From Tilletia caries (taxonomy: Eukaryota; Basidiomycota; Exobasidiomycetes; Tilletiales; Tilletiaceae): a DNA stretch of 64,000 nucleotides. How positions within the stretch are numbered: the stretch's first letter is position 1; every line of letters starts with the position of its first letter. A program made the position numbers and the translations under genes. The stretch lies in the NCBI GenBank assembly GCA_032718865.1, contig JALUTQ010000041.1:310001-374000 (forward strand), in the 5' to 3' direction. Below, in pieces: positions 1 through 11,028 of this stretch. The notes under the pieces were generated by a model, which saw only the letters and a program-made list of their open reading frames with translations, made no database searches and was not told the DNA's origin.

Positions 1-649
1 CTCGGGGGCGTACACGCGTGAGCTGTATGCACGCATCGACGGCGGCGGTGCATAGTCGGGGAATCTCATATTCTCATCTCATCAAGATACATACGGCAAT
101 ATTCGGACCACCCTTTCTCCCAGCCACCACCTCCGACCACAATCACGACGGTCTCTGCCTCGCCCCGGTCCCCGTACGCCCAAGATCATCATTCCGAGTC
201 CTCACCACCTTTTTTCTCTTCCCTCTTGCCTTCCTTCCATCTTCATTCGCACATTCTCTTTTCTTTTCCTCCTTTTCTCTACCTCCACGCATGCAGACGC
301 CCGTCAGGGGTACTGATCTCCGCCGGCAGAGCTGCAAAGGAGCGATACGACCCGGGCTAGTACCATGCCCATAAGGAAGCAGCGCTGCTGTATCTTCCCC
401 TTACTTAGAACACCTCCTGTAGGTGTGCGCGTCACGTCGACGCGCGCCTCTTTGCTGCGCCCTTTGCGCGGCCTTGGTCAATCGATTTTCTGTCTGTCTG
501 TCTGTATCCGCGCCTGCCTCGAGCGCGCGAAGACGGCGCAACATTCATCTTTCTTCTCGTCCACCACCCGCACCTCAGACGCACCTCGGACGCTGCGCAG
601 CCAAGATTTGCGTTTTCAAGACTGCAATTTCGGCGGCGTCCCTGGCCAC
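1..649. other. No gene recognised
   Basis: Pyrimidine-rich sequence with several overlapping open frames, none of which looks like a conserved protein. It could be the promoter and 5' untranslated part of the splice-signal-rich stretch that follows. Nothing else is supported. Confidence 0.4.
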
Positions 650-2114
650 ATGCACTCCCGCACACAGCTCCACACGCGGCCCGCCCCCGTGCTGCACGGA
701 TTCTATGTCCATGATGGTAAGCTGCTCGCTCTCCGGTCTCCCTCCTCTTCTTCTTCTACCACCACCACCCGTCTCGCCACCACTTCCACTTGACTAACCA
801 CCCACTTCATTCTTCCCCGGTCCACAGCAGCATCCGCTCCTCGTCCTCGTCTTCGCGTCGCCTTGCGGTGAGTCCGCGTGTCAGTCAGCCGTCTGCTCTG
901 CGCTGTCTGCTTCGTGCTTGTCACCCTCTCGTCTCCTCCTCATTCGTAGCCAAGCCACACAAAGCTCTCGGCCCTCTGGCGAGTCTCTTCAGTGGATCAA
1001 TGCACCGTCGTCCCCTACCGATCCCCTGCCTCTGACCTTTGCCTCTTCTGTTCCTACTTCCTACAGCAAAAGCCTTCTGCGCAGTCCAGCTCCTAGTCCA
1101 ACCAGCATGTACGTTCAAGTGTCACATCCCACAGCTGACTGCTTCTCACGCGTTTCCGACTTTACCTCCAGGCAGCGACCTCATCAAGTCATCATAGACC
1201 GTAGTCAGTCCTCGAGAATCCTGCTCCCTCCTCATCGTCATCTGGCTGACTTCTTCCATCCAACAGAGACGCGCATTCAGGTGAGTCCGCCCCTCCTCCA
1301 CTGCTCATTCAGCATCCAGTTGCTTCTGACTGCTCGTCCTTCAGCTCCACAGCTTCTCTTCGATCATCGCCTTCACCAGTGCGTCTGGTAAGTCCGCATC
1401 TCCATCTGCTCTGAATTACTTGCTTACCTGGTCTCGCCACTCCCTCCCTCTCTGCAGCACCGATTGTCGACCACAGCTGTTCAGGCGAGTCTCTTCGGCC
1501 TTGCTTCTCCCTTCCCTCCCGTAGCTGACTGCCCTCCTCCCTGCAGCATTGCTATCTCCTCCACAGCCCGAACCATCGTTCAGGTGAGTCCATCCATTAG
1601 GCGGCCTCAGCACGCATTCACTACTGACTGCTCTCTTGTTACACAGTGCACGCCGCCTAGGTCCCGACCACAGCCTCGGTGCGTACACAATTCTTGTCCG
1701 GTGCACTGGTAATGGTATGCGCATGTATGCTGATTCTGCGCAGTTCCGCTCTCCCCGCAGCATCATCGTGCCCATCTCCCAGCCTACCAAATCATACAGT
1801 GACTCAGCCCTCAGGTCAGTGTCGCACCGTTGCCGTCTGAGCCCTGACTCTTGCGGTCTTGTCTACTCCCTCCCGCAACTGACCATGCCCAAACTCTTCC
1901 CTCCAGCCTTTCTTTCGTCGACACTGTCCCCCTCGCAGCCTCGCCATCCCACAGCATTTTTCCCGGACTCCGCAGCTCAAGTATAGGCACCCTCACGGTG
2001 AGTTCCCCCTTCCCCGGCAGTGCGAGCACACAATCGCCGATCCTCTCCTGGTCCCCGCCCTCCCATCTCGGTGTGCGTGAGTCGTGACGCGTCCAACGTC
2101 TCCTTCTGCGCATA
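650..2114 (+). other. Candidate many-intron (micro-exon) gene, 5' part
   Basis: No long open frame exists here, but donor-like GTGAGTCC/GTAAGTCC words and pyrimidine-CAG acceptors recur about every 100-200 nt from 717 to 2000. A phase-consistent start can be read: exon 650-716 (ATG at 650), 828-867, 950-978 (GC donor) and 1067-1108. These join into one open frame of about 59 codons, and the next obvious exon then meets a stop. A last-exon-like piece with a stop lies after the hAT insertion, near 3868-3900. Splice-like rhythm is seen; a functional gene is inference. A non-coding spliced transcript or a decayed gene is equally possible. Confidence 0.25.
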
Positions 2115-2122
2115 CATGCTGA
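2115..2122. repeat. Target-site duplication, left (CATGCTGA)
   Basis: Eight-base direct repeat CATGCTGA immediately left of the hAT-like element; the identical partner is at 3796-3803. Confidence 0.85.
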
Positions 2123-3795
2123 CAGTGGTCGGCATGGGTGTGGATGACCGGTGGATGTGGATGTCATATCATCCGACCAATCGGATGTGGATGTGGATGA
2201 GGCGGCCGATTTTGGTTTCAGCTCGGATGTGGATGAGGCGGATGAGATACATCCGGATGTCTTCCGGATCCGACCCTCATCCGACCGTCATCAGCTGATG
2301 CATGGATGACATCCGGCTGAGGTACGTGAAAGCCAATTTTTCCGCCATTAAACCGATTCTTGATTTTTGAAATTGCATATTTTGATGTCATCGGCTTAGA
2401 TCCCGGTCAGATTGGATGATTGTCTGCTCTTGGTTAGAATGATCATCGGTCCATCACCTGATCTCATCCATGCGCAGCACGCTGAAAAGACTTTTGTCAC
2501 CGGTCAGCTCCATCACGGCATCACCACCACCACCACATCCATTGCCTTCAGCAAGTTTCCCGACCATGCCATCATACGCGCAGGAATTCAAACTCTTGGA
2601 TATCACCGGGCAATGGTTTTGCCATGGCCTTGACACCGAGGACATGGGCCAGGCGCTTTCTTCGCTCTCTCTGTTCCCTCAGGCCACCGCAAGCTGGAAG
2701 GCCTTCCTGGAATACAACGGCGAGTTCATCGACAAGAAGGAGCCCGAGGAATACGACTTCTCTAAACGAGTGAGTAGCTAGACGACTCATGCGCTGCGAC
2801 GGATAGGGTCTCGATGCTGACAGCCGCTGTCTCTTCTTGTTCCTACCTTCAGCCTTGCATCGACAACTCCATCGTGGAGGCAGCGTTTAAGCAGTTTGAG
2901 AGCGATTCCACCCCGGAGAACTTTGACAAGATACTCATGGACATCAAGAAAAAAGGTCAGCCTTCCTCTCGGCAGCCCACCTCTACCGCCCGAACGTCAT
3001 CGTCGCTCGGGGTCGGTTCAAAGCTCCATGTCCCAACTCGAAAAGGATCGGTCTCTCCCGTACGCGCAAGCACACGAGCGCGTACGCAGAACCGCAGATA
3101 CAGCGGCAACTTTGAACTCTCGGGTGACGAAGGGTCTCGCGGACGCCAAGGGAAGGCCGCTTCTCCGTCGGACCGATCGGATCCTGCGATGACGATGGCG
3201 ATATCACGGTCGTCGGTCGTAAACACCGCAAGACCATCCTGGACGACAGCGACGACGAAGATGAAGACGCTCTTCCGGCCTTCCCCGTGAGAAAGAAGCG
3301 TAAGAAGGGATCCAGGGACGTGATCCAGATGCAATGTCGCAGCGGTCCTTCATGTCGAAGTGGACGAAGCAGGTCCGTCGCTCCGCCCTCGAGACGCAGA
3401 TCGCCAATCAACGACGAGCGACCCTCATGATGCTGACAGGGTGTATGGAACCGTACGTTGGTAATGAGAAGAAGCGGAAGTAAGGAGCAGGATGGCACAA
3501 ATGAAGTGCCGAAGGAGTATCCGATGGTAATCGGATGTCAGCTGCAGTAACATCGGATGCCATCTGGTCATCACCCGTTCACATCCGATGAGGTCCGATG
3601 AAAGTCGGGTGCGGAGGGCTGCCACGTGAGTGGCAGCCACGCGCCGAAAAATTGATTACATAAGCGGATGACATCCGAGTGACATCGGATCTGGTGGATG
3701 TGGATGTGGATGAGGGCAAAATTTCTGATCGGATGTGGATGTGGATGTGGATGAGGACCCCCTCTCATCCGATTTCTCATCCATGCCGACCACTG
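2123..3795 (+). mobile_element. hAT-like DNA transposon with internal coding remnant
   Basis: Element of 1673 bp with terminal inverted repeats CAGTGGTCGGCATGG at both ends and a perfect 8-bp target duplication (CATGCTGA). An 8-bp duplication and short inverted repeats are the hAT hallmark. Both subterminal regions (about 2140-2300 and 3590-3790) are packed with CGGATGTGGATG and CATCCGA words, which resemble the clustered subterminal transposase-binding motifs of hAT elements. No transposase is encoded, so the element is non-autonomous. It carries an intron-containing coding remnant of unrelated appearance (2566-3427). The exact duplication and preserved termini suggest a fairly recent insertion. 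Confidence 0.8.
2566..3427 (+). pseudogene. Coding remnant carried inside the hAT-like element
   Basis: Not recognised as a known family. Exon 1 (2566-2769, 68 codons; ATG at 2566, an in-frame ATG also at 2470) ends at a good GTGAGT donor. The next exon starts at 2853 after a CTTCAG acceptor, phase 0. The joined frame is globular-looking at first (residues 1 to about 100), then Ser/Arg-rich. The end of the gene reads in another frame: an acidic stretch (DDSDDEDED) followed by KKRKK, a likely nuclear localisation signal, stopping at 3427. The frame switch near 3180-3195 means an undetected intron or a frameshift. It may be a captured host-gene fragment or the product of a longer parent element. 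Confidence 0.4.
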
Positions 3796-3803
3796 CATGC
3801 TGA
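3796..3803. repeat. Target-site duplication, right (CATGCTGA)
   Basis: Exact partner of 2115-2122; together they bracket the hAT-like element. Confidence 0.85.
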
Positions 3804-4097
3804 GTTGCTGACAGCTGATCAGCTGATGTTCCGGCCACTTCTGGTGTTCCTCCTCTCGGTGCAGACTCCAGCAGCACTCCCAGAGTCCCAGGCTCTAAGT
3901 AGCGGCGTGTATCGCCCATGAATTGATATCATTCTCTATGTGACATGTGCGCGTGATGTGCGTGTGATGTGCGGGTGAGCTGCGGGTGAGGAGCGTGGGA
4001 AGCAGCGCCGAAGCCGTGGCCTGAGTGCGACCCCAGTGCGGCACGGGCGCGTGTGCGGTGCGGGTCAGACGCTGTATTCTTCCCAGCAGCGTGTCAG
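3804..4097. other. Flank between hAT-like and KDZ elements
   Basis: Short stretch continuing the sequence interrupted by the hAT insertion, then GTGATGTGCG/GCGGGTGAG-type degenerate tandem sequence towards the KDZ terminus. No coding frame is supported apart from the possible terminal exon near 3868-3900. Confidence 0.35.
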
Positions 4098-4135
4098 ACG
4101 CACCTGAGACGCACCTGTTACGCACCTGGCGTCAT

Positions 4136-4145
4136 AGTGAACAGC
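4136..4145. repeat. Target-site duplication of outer MULE, left
   Basis: AGTGAACAGC, ten bases, identical to 5447-5456. Confidence 0.75.
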
Positions 4146-5446
4146 GAGAACGGGTGAATGTCCCGATCTATGGTCGGTTCGCCCCGAGCACGTGAAATTT
4201 GACAGAATGCCCCTCCCTCGGCTCGAATTGGACAGAATGCCCTCCTCCGCCCGATTTGACAGAATGCCCCTCCTATAACCAACCACGTGATACACCACAA
4301 TATCCCCCTGCCACAGGCATCACCATCACAGCCAGAAATCCTCAAAACAGACCGCAATCTCAACCATGTGTACTACTGCACACGCTGAACGCACTCCATC
4401 TCTTTTGAGTCCATTCTATAAGTACATCGTAGAGATATCTGCTTTCGAAGAAGAGGCGACTTGGTGAGATCAGACGAAGTCTCAGGGTCTCTCGGCCGAG
4501 AACGAAGCTATGTCGAAGTTTTTGGCCCTTGCTTGAACACCGAATGCTCCATAATGGCTCAATCGACTTCAAACAAGAAAAGCGCAGAGGACTGATCATA
4601 GCCCCTTCTACCTACATGCCAAGTTTGAGGCTCCCGCGATGATTCTTTGGTTGCGGATGCTGATCTCTGGGTGTGTCAGTTGTTGCGGTTTTTTTGGGAG
4701 GGGCATTCTGTCAAATTTGACGTCAAATTTCACCCCCGAGCACCCCGGCACTGACCCCGATCTATGGTTGAGTGACCCCATAAAGATGGTCATGTGACCC
4801 CATAAAGATGGTCGATTGAGCCCGTAAAAAACGCAATTTTGGTGCATTGACCCCGTAAGATTAGTACATTGAACCCATAAAGATGGTCGATTGGCCCCAT
4901 AAAGATGGTGGACAGAGCCCATAAAGATGGTGGACAGAGCCCGTAATGTCTATTTCAGCCGGATAGAGCGGTAGTGTGTACTGACACTGTCCAAACGACC
5001 GGTCGGGCCTTCAGGTATGTAAAAGAGGGTTCAACTCACACACAAGTCGAGCTTCTGTGAAGCGTTTCTGCCCGTCGACGAGCTCTCAAAGTGAATTACG
5101 TCGCCGAAGACCGCCATCCCGGCCCGACTATGACCGGATATGACCCTGGAAGCTCAGTACAGTTACTTCAGGCACCCTGGCCGCTGTAGAATGATTTATC
5201 TGGAAGATTTGGAAGCAGGGAAGGTCGCCAAAGGCGATTTGAGATTTTTATGGGGCCAGTGCCCTGCCTTATGGGGCCAATCGACCATCTTTATGGGCTC
5301 AATCGCCTTTGTTTATGGGTTCAGTCGCCGATAATTACGGGCTGAATCGCCTCATCTTACGGGCTCAATTCAAAAAACGCTTACGGGGCCAATCGCCTCA
5401 TGCTCGGGGCGAATCGACCATAGATCGGGACATTCAGGTTACTTGC
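4146..5446. mobile_element. Mutator-like MITE with inverted arrays of about 20-bp units (outer)
   Basis: Non-coding element bracketed by AGTGAACAGC on both sides. Near its ends it carries an inverted repeat of about 34 bp: TGAATGTCCCGATCTATGGT on the left (from 4155), and its complement ending at 5436. Inside each arm is an array of degenerate units of the form GACCCCATAAAGATGGTCGA (about 4745-4945 and, in reverse, about 5250-5415). There is no open frame of note. The 10-bp duplication fits the 8-11-bp duplications of Mutator-like elements. It inserted into the left end of the KDZ element. Confidence 0.65.
4192..4734. mobile_element. Mutator-like MITE nested in the outer MITE
   Basis: 543-bp non-coding element with palindromic termini: GTGAAATTTGACAGAATGCC at the left end and the complementary end ...GTCAAATTTCAC at the right. 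It is flanked by a perfect 10-bp direct repeat CCCCGAGCAC (4182-4191 and 4735-4744), which belongs to the interrupted outer element. The motif GACAGAATGCCC is repeated three times near the left end. A long-duplication MITE of Mutator type is the best fit. Confidence 0.7.
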
Positions 5447-5660
5447 AGTGAACAGCAGCACCACCAGGTGCGGGACAGTTTGCCATAGAAAGTAATGAGA
5501 AAGACATACGATGTGCTAAGCAGAGAGGGTGCCACATGGTGGCCCTTTCAGACCTCACCGTGACGCGTGCGAGAGAAAAAGGGCCACCTGGTGTCTACCA
5601 CCATTCACCCTTCCATAGCTCGAACCGTTCCCATTCTACGCAGCCCACGAAGCACTCACG

Positions 5661-7236
5661 ATGGCCAGGACAAGCGCGCTGAACGCGGCTAAAGCGGCTG
5701 GGACCTCTAAGCAAGGTTGGTGATCCATCTACATCCTTTGACGCGTATTCGTATATCTGTTCAATCGCTGACGCTCTTATCCCTTCCACACCGAATTCTC
5801 GCTTTTCTTCCTTCAGTTACACCGAAACGCTGCAATAAAGGGTGCATGGACGATGCGGTTCCCGGGCAGCGCGCTTTGCTGCCGTGCCTGCACACGCGCA
5901 AGCGCCTAGGTGAGCACGTCCACATTGCATATACTCTGCTATTGCCTACTTCGCTGACATCTCTCTTTCTCTTTTCTACAGGAACGCGATCAGTGCCCGT
6001 CTCCGCTCCTCCTCCTGCCGCCGCTGCTGTGGTGGAGGGAGAGGCGACTCTTGCTGCTTCCCCTGCGGTCGAGGCAGTCGAGCAGGGCGACGTCGCCGCC
6101 GAACAGGAGGACGGAGCCGCTGCACTTCCCGAAAACGCTGTTCATCTCGATGCTACGGCAGCAGGTGAATCGATGCCCGACAACAATCATGTGGATTCGC
6201 CTGCTGCTGGAGCAGATGGGGAATCAGCGCTTGCTGGGAGGGTAGCGGACGATGGTGAGTATATTTCATGCAAGCCAATCAAAGATAGATGTTGACAAGA
6301 CTGATGATCTTTTATTCCATCTATTTCGCACGCATTGATGTACTTTCAAGCAGAGGGAGATCCGGTGGAGGCAGGGGACGAGTCTGGGGAGAACACCGAA
6401 GCCGAGAAGCAGAAACGTTTGACCGAGGCGCAGCGTCGGGCGATATGGCGTGAGTAATTTATGTCACTGCTTCAACAACCTGGCATGAATGATTGAAATG
6501 ACTTCTTTGCCTCTCCAGTAAACATGGAAGCCGCTCACAAGCATGCCAAGAGCATGTACGAGTACGAGAACGATACGGCAGAGCGGAACCGAATGATTGG
6601 AAGGGGTTTGCATCGTGTTGTTGAAAGGTCAGAAGCAAGCATTAATGCTGAAAATTGGAAAGCATGATGACTCTGAGCAAAGCTGACGATCTTTGTTTCT
6701 CCGCATACGTGCAGGCTGCAATTCTATCGCAGCAAACGGGCACAGGCATCTTCATAGCCTTCGCGCATCTAGAACACGGCCGGCACGAAAACAAAGACTA
6801 CGTATGGGCAAGCCCCAGCCTTTGTGACCCAGCACGTCCGACGTTACGGAAGATGAGCCAGGAGATGTTGGACAATTTTCTGATCAACACGGGAGCATAT
6901 AGAGAGGCGGGGCGGGCGAAGAAGGCGGAGGAGCTTCGTTCACATCAAGCGTGGGTGGCAGAAAAGATCATTATGGGCCGCAGGATGGAACAACTCGCGG
7001 CTGAGAACGAACGACTTCGATTACAAGTAGGATCGAGTTCCGGCAGCACCAGCACCTCCAGCACCCCTCAAGTACCCAGCATCGTTCCAGCTGATACTGG
7101 CTCTTCTACCCGCCCGCTCCCCTTCCCTTGTAGCTCCTTCTCTGCGTTTCTTCAAATGTTTCCGAATTCGAAGTCGATTCCAAACGCAAAGGAAATGCTT
7201 GATCAGCAGAACAGCATGTTCTTGACCACAATATGA
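5661..7236 (+). CDS. Uncharacterised protein encoded by the KDZ element (partner gene)
   Basis: I do not recognise a named family. Exons by splice signal and phase: 5661-5715, 5817-5909, 5982-6254, 6354-6449, 6519-6627, 6715-7236. Junctions 1-4 keep one frame. The last is off by one base, so a one-base error or indel or an unseen splice site lies near 6627-6715. The first ~140 residues are Ala/Glu-rich and low complexity. Then come a short charged helix (EKQKRLTEAQRRAIW), a conserved-looking domain (IFIAFAHLEHGRHENKDYVW, then a C-x-x-P segment), a coiled coil (MEQLAAENERLRLQ) and a Ser/Thr/Pro tail. The 3' 216 bp overlap the KDZ transposase coding region antisense. Being in the transposon, it may be an accessory transposition factor (inference). 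Confidence 0.6.
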
Positions 7237-10200
7237 GACCGACTTCTTGATCCGTCCAAGTGCTGCGTTCCCGCACTCTGCGGCAGAGCTGTTGAGTTGC
7301 TGGAGGTCTGGGTCGTGAGGCATGTAGGAAGATAAGAAGCTGGAAGCCGAGCATTTGGAGTGTCCGTACTGGTGCATTTGGTCGATGACGAAGAGAGTAT
7401 CCTGGAAGAAGGCGGATTCCCTTCTGATGCAGTACGATGCCAATTGGCATGCAAAGTCATACACCACCACCTCTGGAGCTTTCTCCCAGTACGAGAAGAG
7501 GGCGGAAAAGACATCATTCCTTCCTTCGGCCTCAGGGATGATGTGGAAGCCGATGCAAACCGAATGAGGACACCACAGAGCCATGATTCCTCCAGTCCGC
7601 CGTTGTTTGACGTAGGCATCGTAGTACTTGCGACAGCCTTCTTCACGGGCTGTGGTAGAGTCTCGGTTTGTAGCAGCATCGATTCCTCCGTAGACAGGTC
7701 GTTGCCTGTGCTTTCTGCCACCATAATAACAGCCTGTCTGGGAATATGAGTGGTTGTTCAAAGCTGACCAATGAGGAGAAAGTCGTTCAATCAGTACTCA
7801 GTCAGCACTCAGCAGCAAGGGCATGACATGTGATGCAGTCATAAGTCATGATGAGGTGAGGATAGGAATGTGATGGACTGCTCACTTTCTATTGGTGCGG
7901 ATGTGGATGTGCCAGAAGTCCCGCAGAGAATCGTGCCTTGATGCTGAACGTATGCGGCGGTGGAGGAGAGAAACGTCCGCAGACTTGGACAAATTTTGAT
8001 CGGTCCTTCCGATGGTTGCTGCTGGTGGCATTGCATCAGAAGACCAAGAGCAGGACAGCGTCGACACAAGGTGGTTGCGAGGGTGGAATACCGGGAAGAG
8101 GAAACCAAGGTTGATGGACTGGCCAGCTCGATCAGAATGGGTCGACAAAGTGGGCGACAGCATTGAAATATGCCTTCCTCTGCTGCGAGTTGCGTCAATA
8201 AGTATTCGTAGGGATGCTGTAAACGTGGGTAGATCTTCACGTATGCAAAGATGTCGGGAAGAAGGGCCAGAAGTGAAGCGATCCACGACGCGATGATGGG
8301 AGATGGTTTGTGTGAAGCAAGATGATCCGTCCACGATGCCTTGAACTGGGCTATTGCATCGCTCTGAAGTGTTACTTCTGAACTGAGAGCAGCTGCACAC
8401 TCCTTTAACCTCTGCCGCAGCATCTTTGACGGGAGAAACGGAATGATGATGGCAGATGGTGGATGCTTGACAACGCGGGAGGAAGTAGCTGTGGGTGGAC
8501 GGAGGTTTTCGTGACGAAGTCGCGTGCTGTGAGCCAGCACAACCCCATCCGCAATGACTGTGGAGGGAGTCGGGCCGCACACAGGACAACGGAAAGAGAC
8601 ATCCATCTCCTGAAGTTGGACAAACGCAAAGAACACCTTGATGAACGTGGAGCGGGCAAGGAACTTGGGCGGTTTGTCGAAGGGAGGCGAGTTCTCTTCG
8701 TACGCGTGCTGTACTGTGGAGCAGAAAGCGGAGAGGGGAGTGGGGGAACAAGTGAATTGTGAGGTGTAGGAGTTCAGCAATTCGTGTGTGATCACGATCT
8801 CGTTGTTCCAATTGAAGAGCCCCAAGGCTCCAAGGTCTGGGCCAATCGTTCTTCTCTCTCCCCGCAAGCGACAAGAGCAGCTCTGGACCTGTATCCTCGT
8901 CCGTAAGATGCCTCGCGAGTGGAACACCCTGCACTCCCGCTCATCGACCCCAGCATCCATGTCTCCTTCCCTCCCGCAATGGCAGCGAGGATGAGGGCCA
9001 AGGGGAATTGGAGATGGAAGGGAAGGTATGGGAGGGATTTCGATGCGCGGAGGATCCGAATCGAGGCGAGTGAAGATGGGCGGAGGAACTGGCTTATGCG
9101 AACAAGGCCGCGAGTGGGCGTGACCTTGTGCGTTGGCAGGCGATGACTTGATGACCGAAAGATCCTCATCGTCTGTGGAAGCAAGAGAACAGAACATAAA
9201 GAACAGACGGAACATATCAGCACCTTCTTCTTTCCACAATTGGCTATCGCCTAGCACAACCCATTGATCATCACCTTCTCCATTCTCTTCTTCATCTGAA
9301 TCAATCTGCAACGTATGCTTTGCAAACCCGTGGGCTCGTTGACGATGAACGCATGAAGACGGATCGCGTCCGTGTCGGATGCATCCAAGCCCAGCGCAAT
9401 ACCATTGTCGTGAACTTTTTTGGGAGACGATGCACCGCTTTTGATCGTGTCGACTAAGACTGATGGCCCCTTCGTCTCTGCGAGTGGAGAGCACCGAAAA
9501 CCACGCACTGCGCCCGTGCATGGCGGGGGCAAACAAAATGGCGGGAGGCGCGACTGTGGGAGGAATTATTGTCAGAACACTTCGCTGTAGAAGAGAGAAA
9601 TGAGAATGGCAATAGACTATATCGTCTCAAGTCTCACGCCCATCTCAACTCTCAAGAAGGAAGGAAGGAGAAAAGCTCACCATCGTTTGATATAGCCTGC
9701 ATGTTTAAAAAGCTCGACGCATGTACTTGCATTGTACGCTGATGAATGCAGCGGATTCCTCCTCTACCCTCAATGCAATCGCAGGAAGAGAGTCGCTCCG
9801 TCGTCCCCCTTGGGCCCATACCCTCGTACAGCGTCACATGATAGAACATGCCAAACTGTGGAGGAAGCGGGAACGTTGACGTTGAGCAATGAGCTTGAGG
9901 CCAATGGCCATAAGTGATAAGCAGAAGAAAAGCATGGTATCTACTCACGTCTGGAACACCATCTTTGACCCCTTCCATAACCCACATCCTGGAATCGATA
10001 CGCACGACTATTGCCGCATTTTCACGGAAGAGCATGCCCAGGTAGTCTTCCACCTCATCCACAACTCGCTCTGGAGCGGGCTGCGTGCTTCGTTCCAAAG
10101 GAAAGGTTGATTGAACCGATTCTGGCGCGTTCTCCTCCCTTGCCGACGCAGAATCGAAGTTCTCCCAGCCGTTGTTGTCGTCACCGCCAAACGACCAGTT

Positions 10201-10506
10201 CTCATCCATGCAAAAGGAGTTGGGCTGATGAGGAGGAGGAGAAGTGGGGTTCTGCACACTGGAAAGGGCCAAATTTCGCGGAGGTGCTCGCCGTGGCCGC
10301 TTTGTTTTCGAGGCTCGACCCCCAGTGGCGGATCCACTTCCATCGGGCAACTGAGACCGAACCGGAGCTGTAGATGGCAAAGGAAGATGAGGAAGAGCAG
10401 AGTAAGTGGGTAGAGGTTGAGCAGAGAATGGCAACGAAGGTCGAGAGAGAGGAGGAAGCGGATGATGGGCGTTAAAATTCGGAACGGACACCTTTCGCGA
10501 ACCCAT
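7021..10506 (-). CDS. KDZ (Kyakuja-Dileera-Zisupton) transposase, apparently intact
   Basis: DDE-type transposase of a eukaryotic DNA transposon family common in basidiomycetes. Exons: 10506-9949, 9855-9681, 9553-7886, 7763-7021. Phases join perfectly into about 1047 aa, or 1030 if an optional 51-nt intron inside exon 3 is removed. Residues 1-180 are low complexity. Zinc-type clusters follow: SCDCIEGRGGIRCIH, WYCAGLGCIRHG..CVH, RCHCG and FRCPVCGP. Catalytic-looking motifs in order are STVIADG (first Asp), VVVYDFACQLASYC (second Asp) and NSSAAECGN (Glu), with TGGIMALWCPHSVC and RNDVFSAL between, all diagnostic of KDZ. I chose ATG 10506; an upstream ATG at 10578 is also in frame. No stop or frameshift was seen, so activity is possible. 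The 3' end overlaps the partner gene on the other strand. Confidence 0.88.
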
Positions 10507-11028
10507 TTTCCGTAGCTGCAGCCTGCACTCTGCAGGGCGATTCCTGCCGTGCCGATCTCGTGTCTGTTTGCAGGGCAATGTAGAAGAGAATCAGGTGAAA
10601 GACTGAGGAGCTTTGTGTTGAGGTGGATCTGATGGTGGTGGTCAGAAGGAGCATCGCCTCTCCCTCTTTTTCGCCTCTTGCAGCTCCTTCAAAGGGCCAC
10701 CAGCTGGCACGAAGCTCTGAAAGGGCCATAGAGTGGCCCCTGCATGCCACACAGTGGCGTTTATGTAATCAAACGAATTGGCTTGGTTTATTGCATTATT
10801 TATTTGACGGTCTATCCGCCAGGTGCGGAACAGGTGCGGAACCGGTGCGGATCCCTATTTCCTGAGGGAGAGGAGAGAACGTATTTTCAAAATCACTGCT
10901 CTTCTCACAATTGCATTATGCCAGGAACAGCACTCACTCACTCACTCACTCACTCACTCACTCACTCACTCACTCACTCACTCTCCCACCCACTCACTCA
11001 CCCACTCTCCCATAGAATCACCGTCAGA
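10507..11028. other. KDZ right end and PMM upstream region
   Basis: Contains the right subterminal and terminal repeats of the KDZ element (to about 10853), then the 5' flank of the phosphomannomutase gene. No coding frame is supported. Confidence 0.5.
10931..11012 (+). repeat. (CACT)n microsatellite in the PMM leader
   Basis: About 14 uninterrupted CACT units followed by imperfect ones, ending 17 bases before the PMM start codon. It probably lies in the 5' untranslated region. Confidence 0.85.

Larger units (their letters stand above)
4098..10853. mobile_element. KDZ-type DNA transposon (with nested MULE MITEs)
   Basis: The KDZ transposase and its partner gene lie between two similar inverted termini. 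The left end (4098-4133) has three CGCACCTG-type units; the right end (about 10818-10853) carries the same units reversed (AGGTGCGG, three times). A second matching subterminal pair, built on GGTGGCCCTTT/AAAGGGCCACC, lies at about 5530-5600 and 10690-10740. Removing the nested MULE at 4146-5446 brings the left arm together. I could not resolve the target duplication, so the outer limits are approximate to tens of bases. Total about 6.75 kb, of which 1.3 kb is the nested element. Confidence 0.55.
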
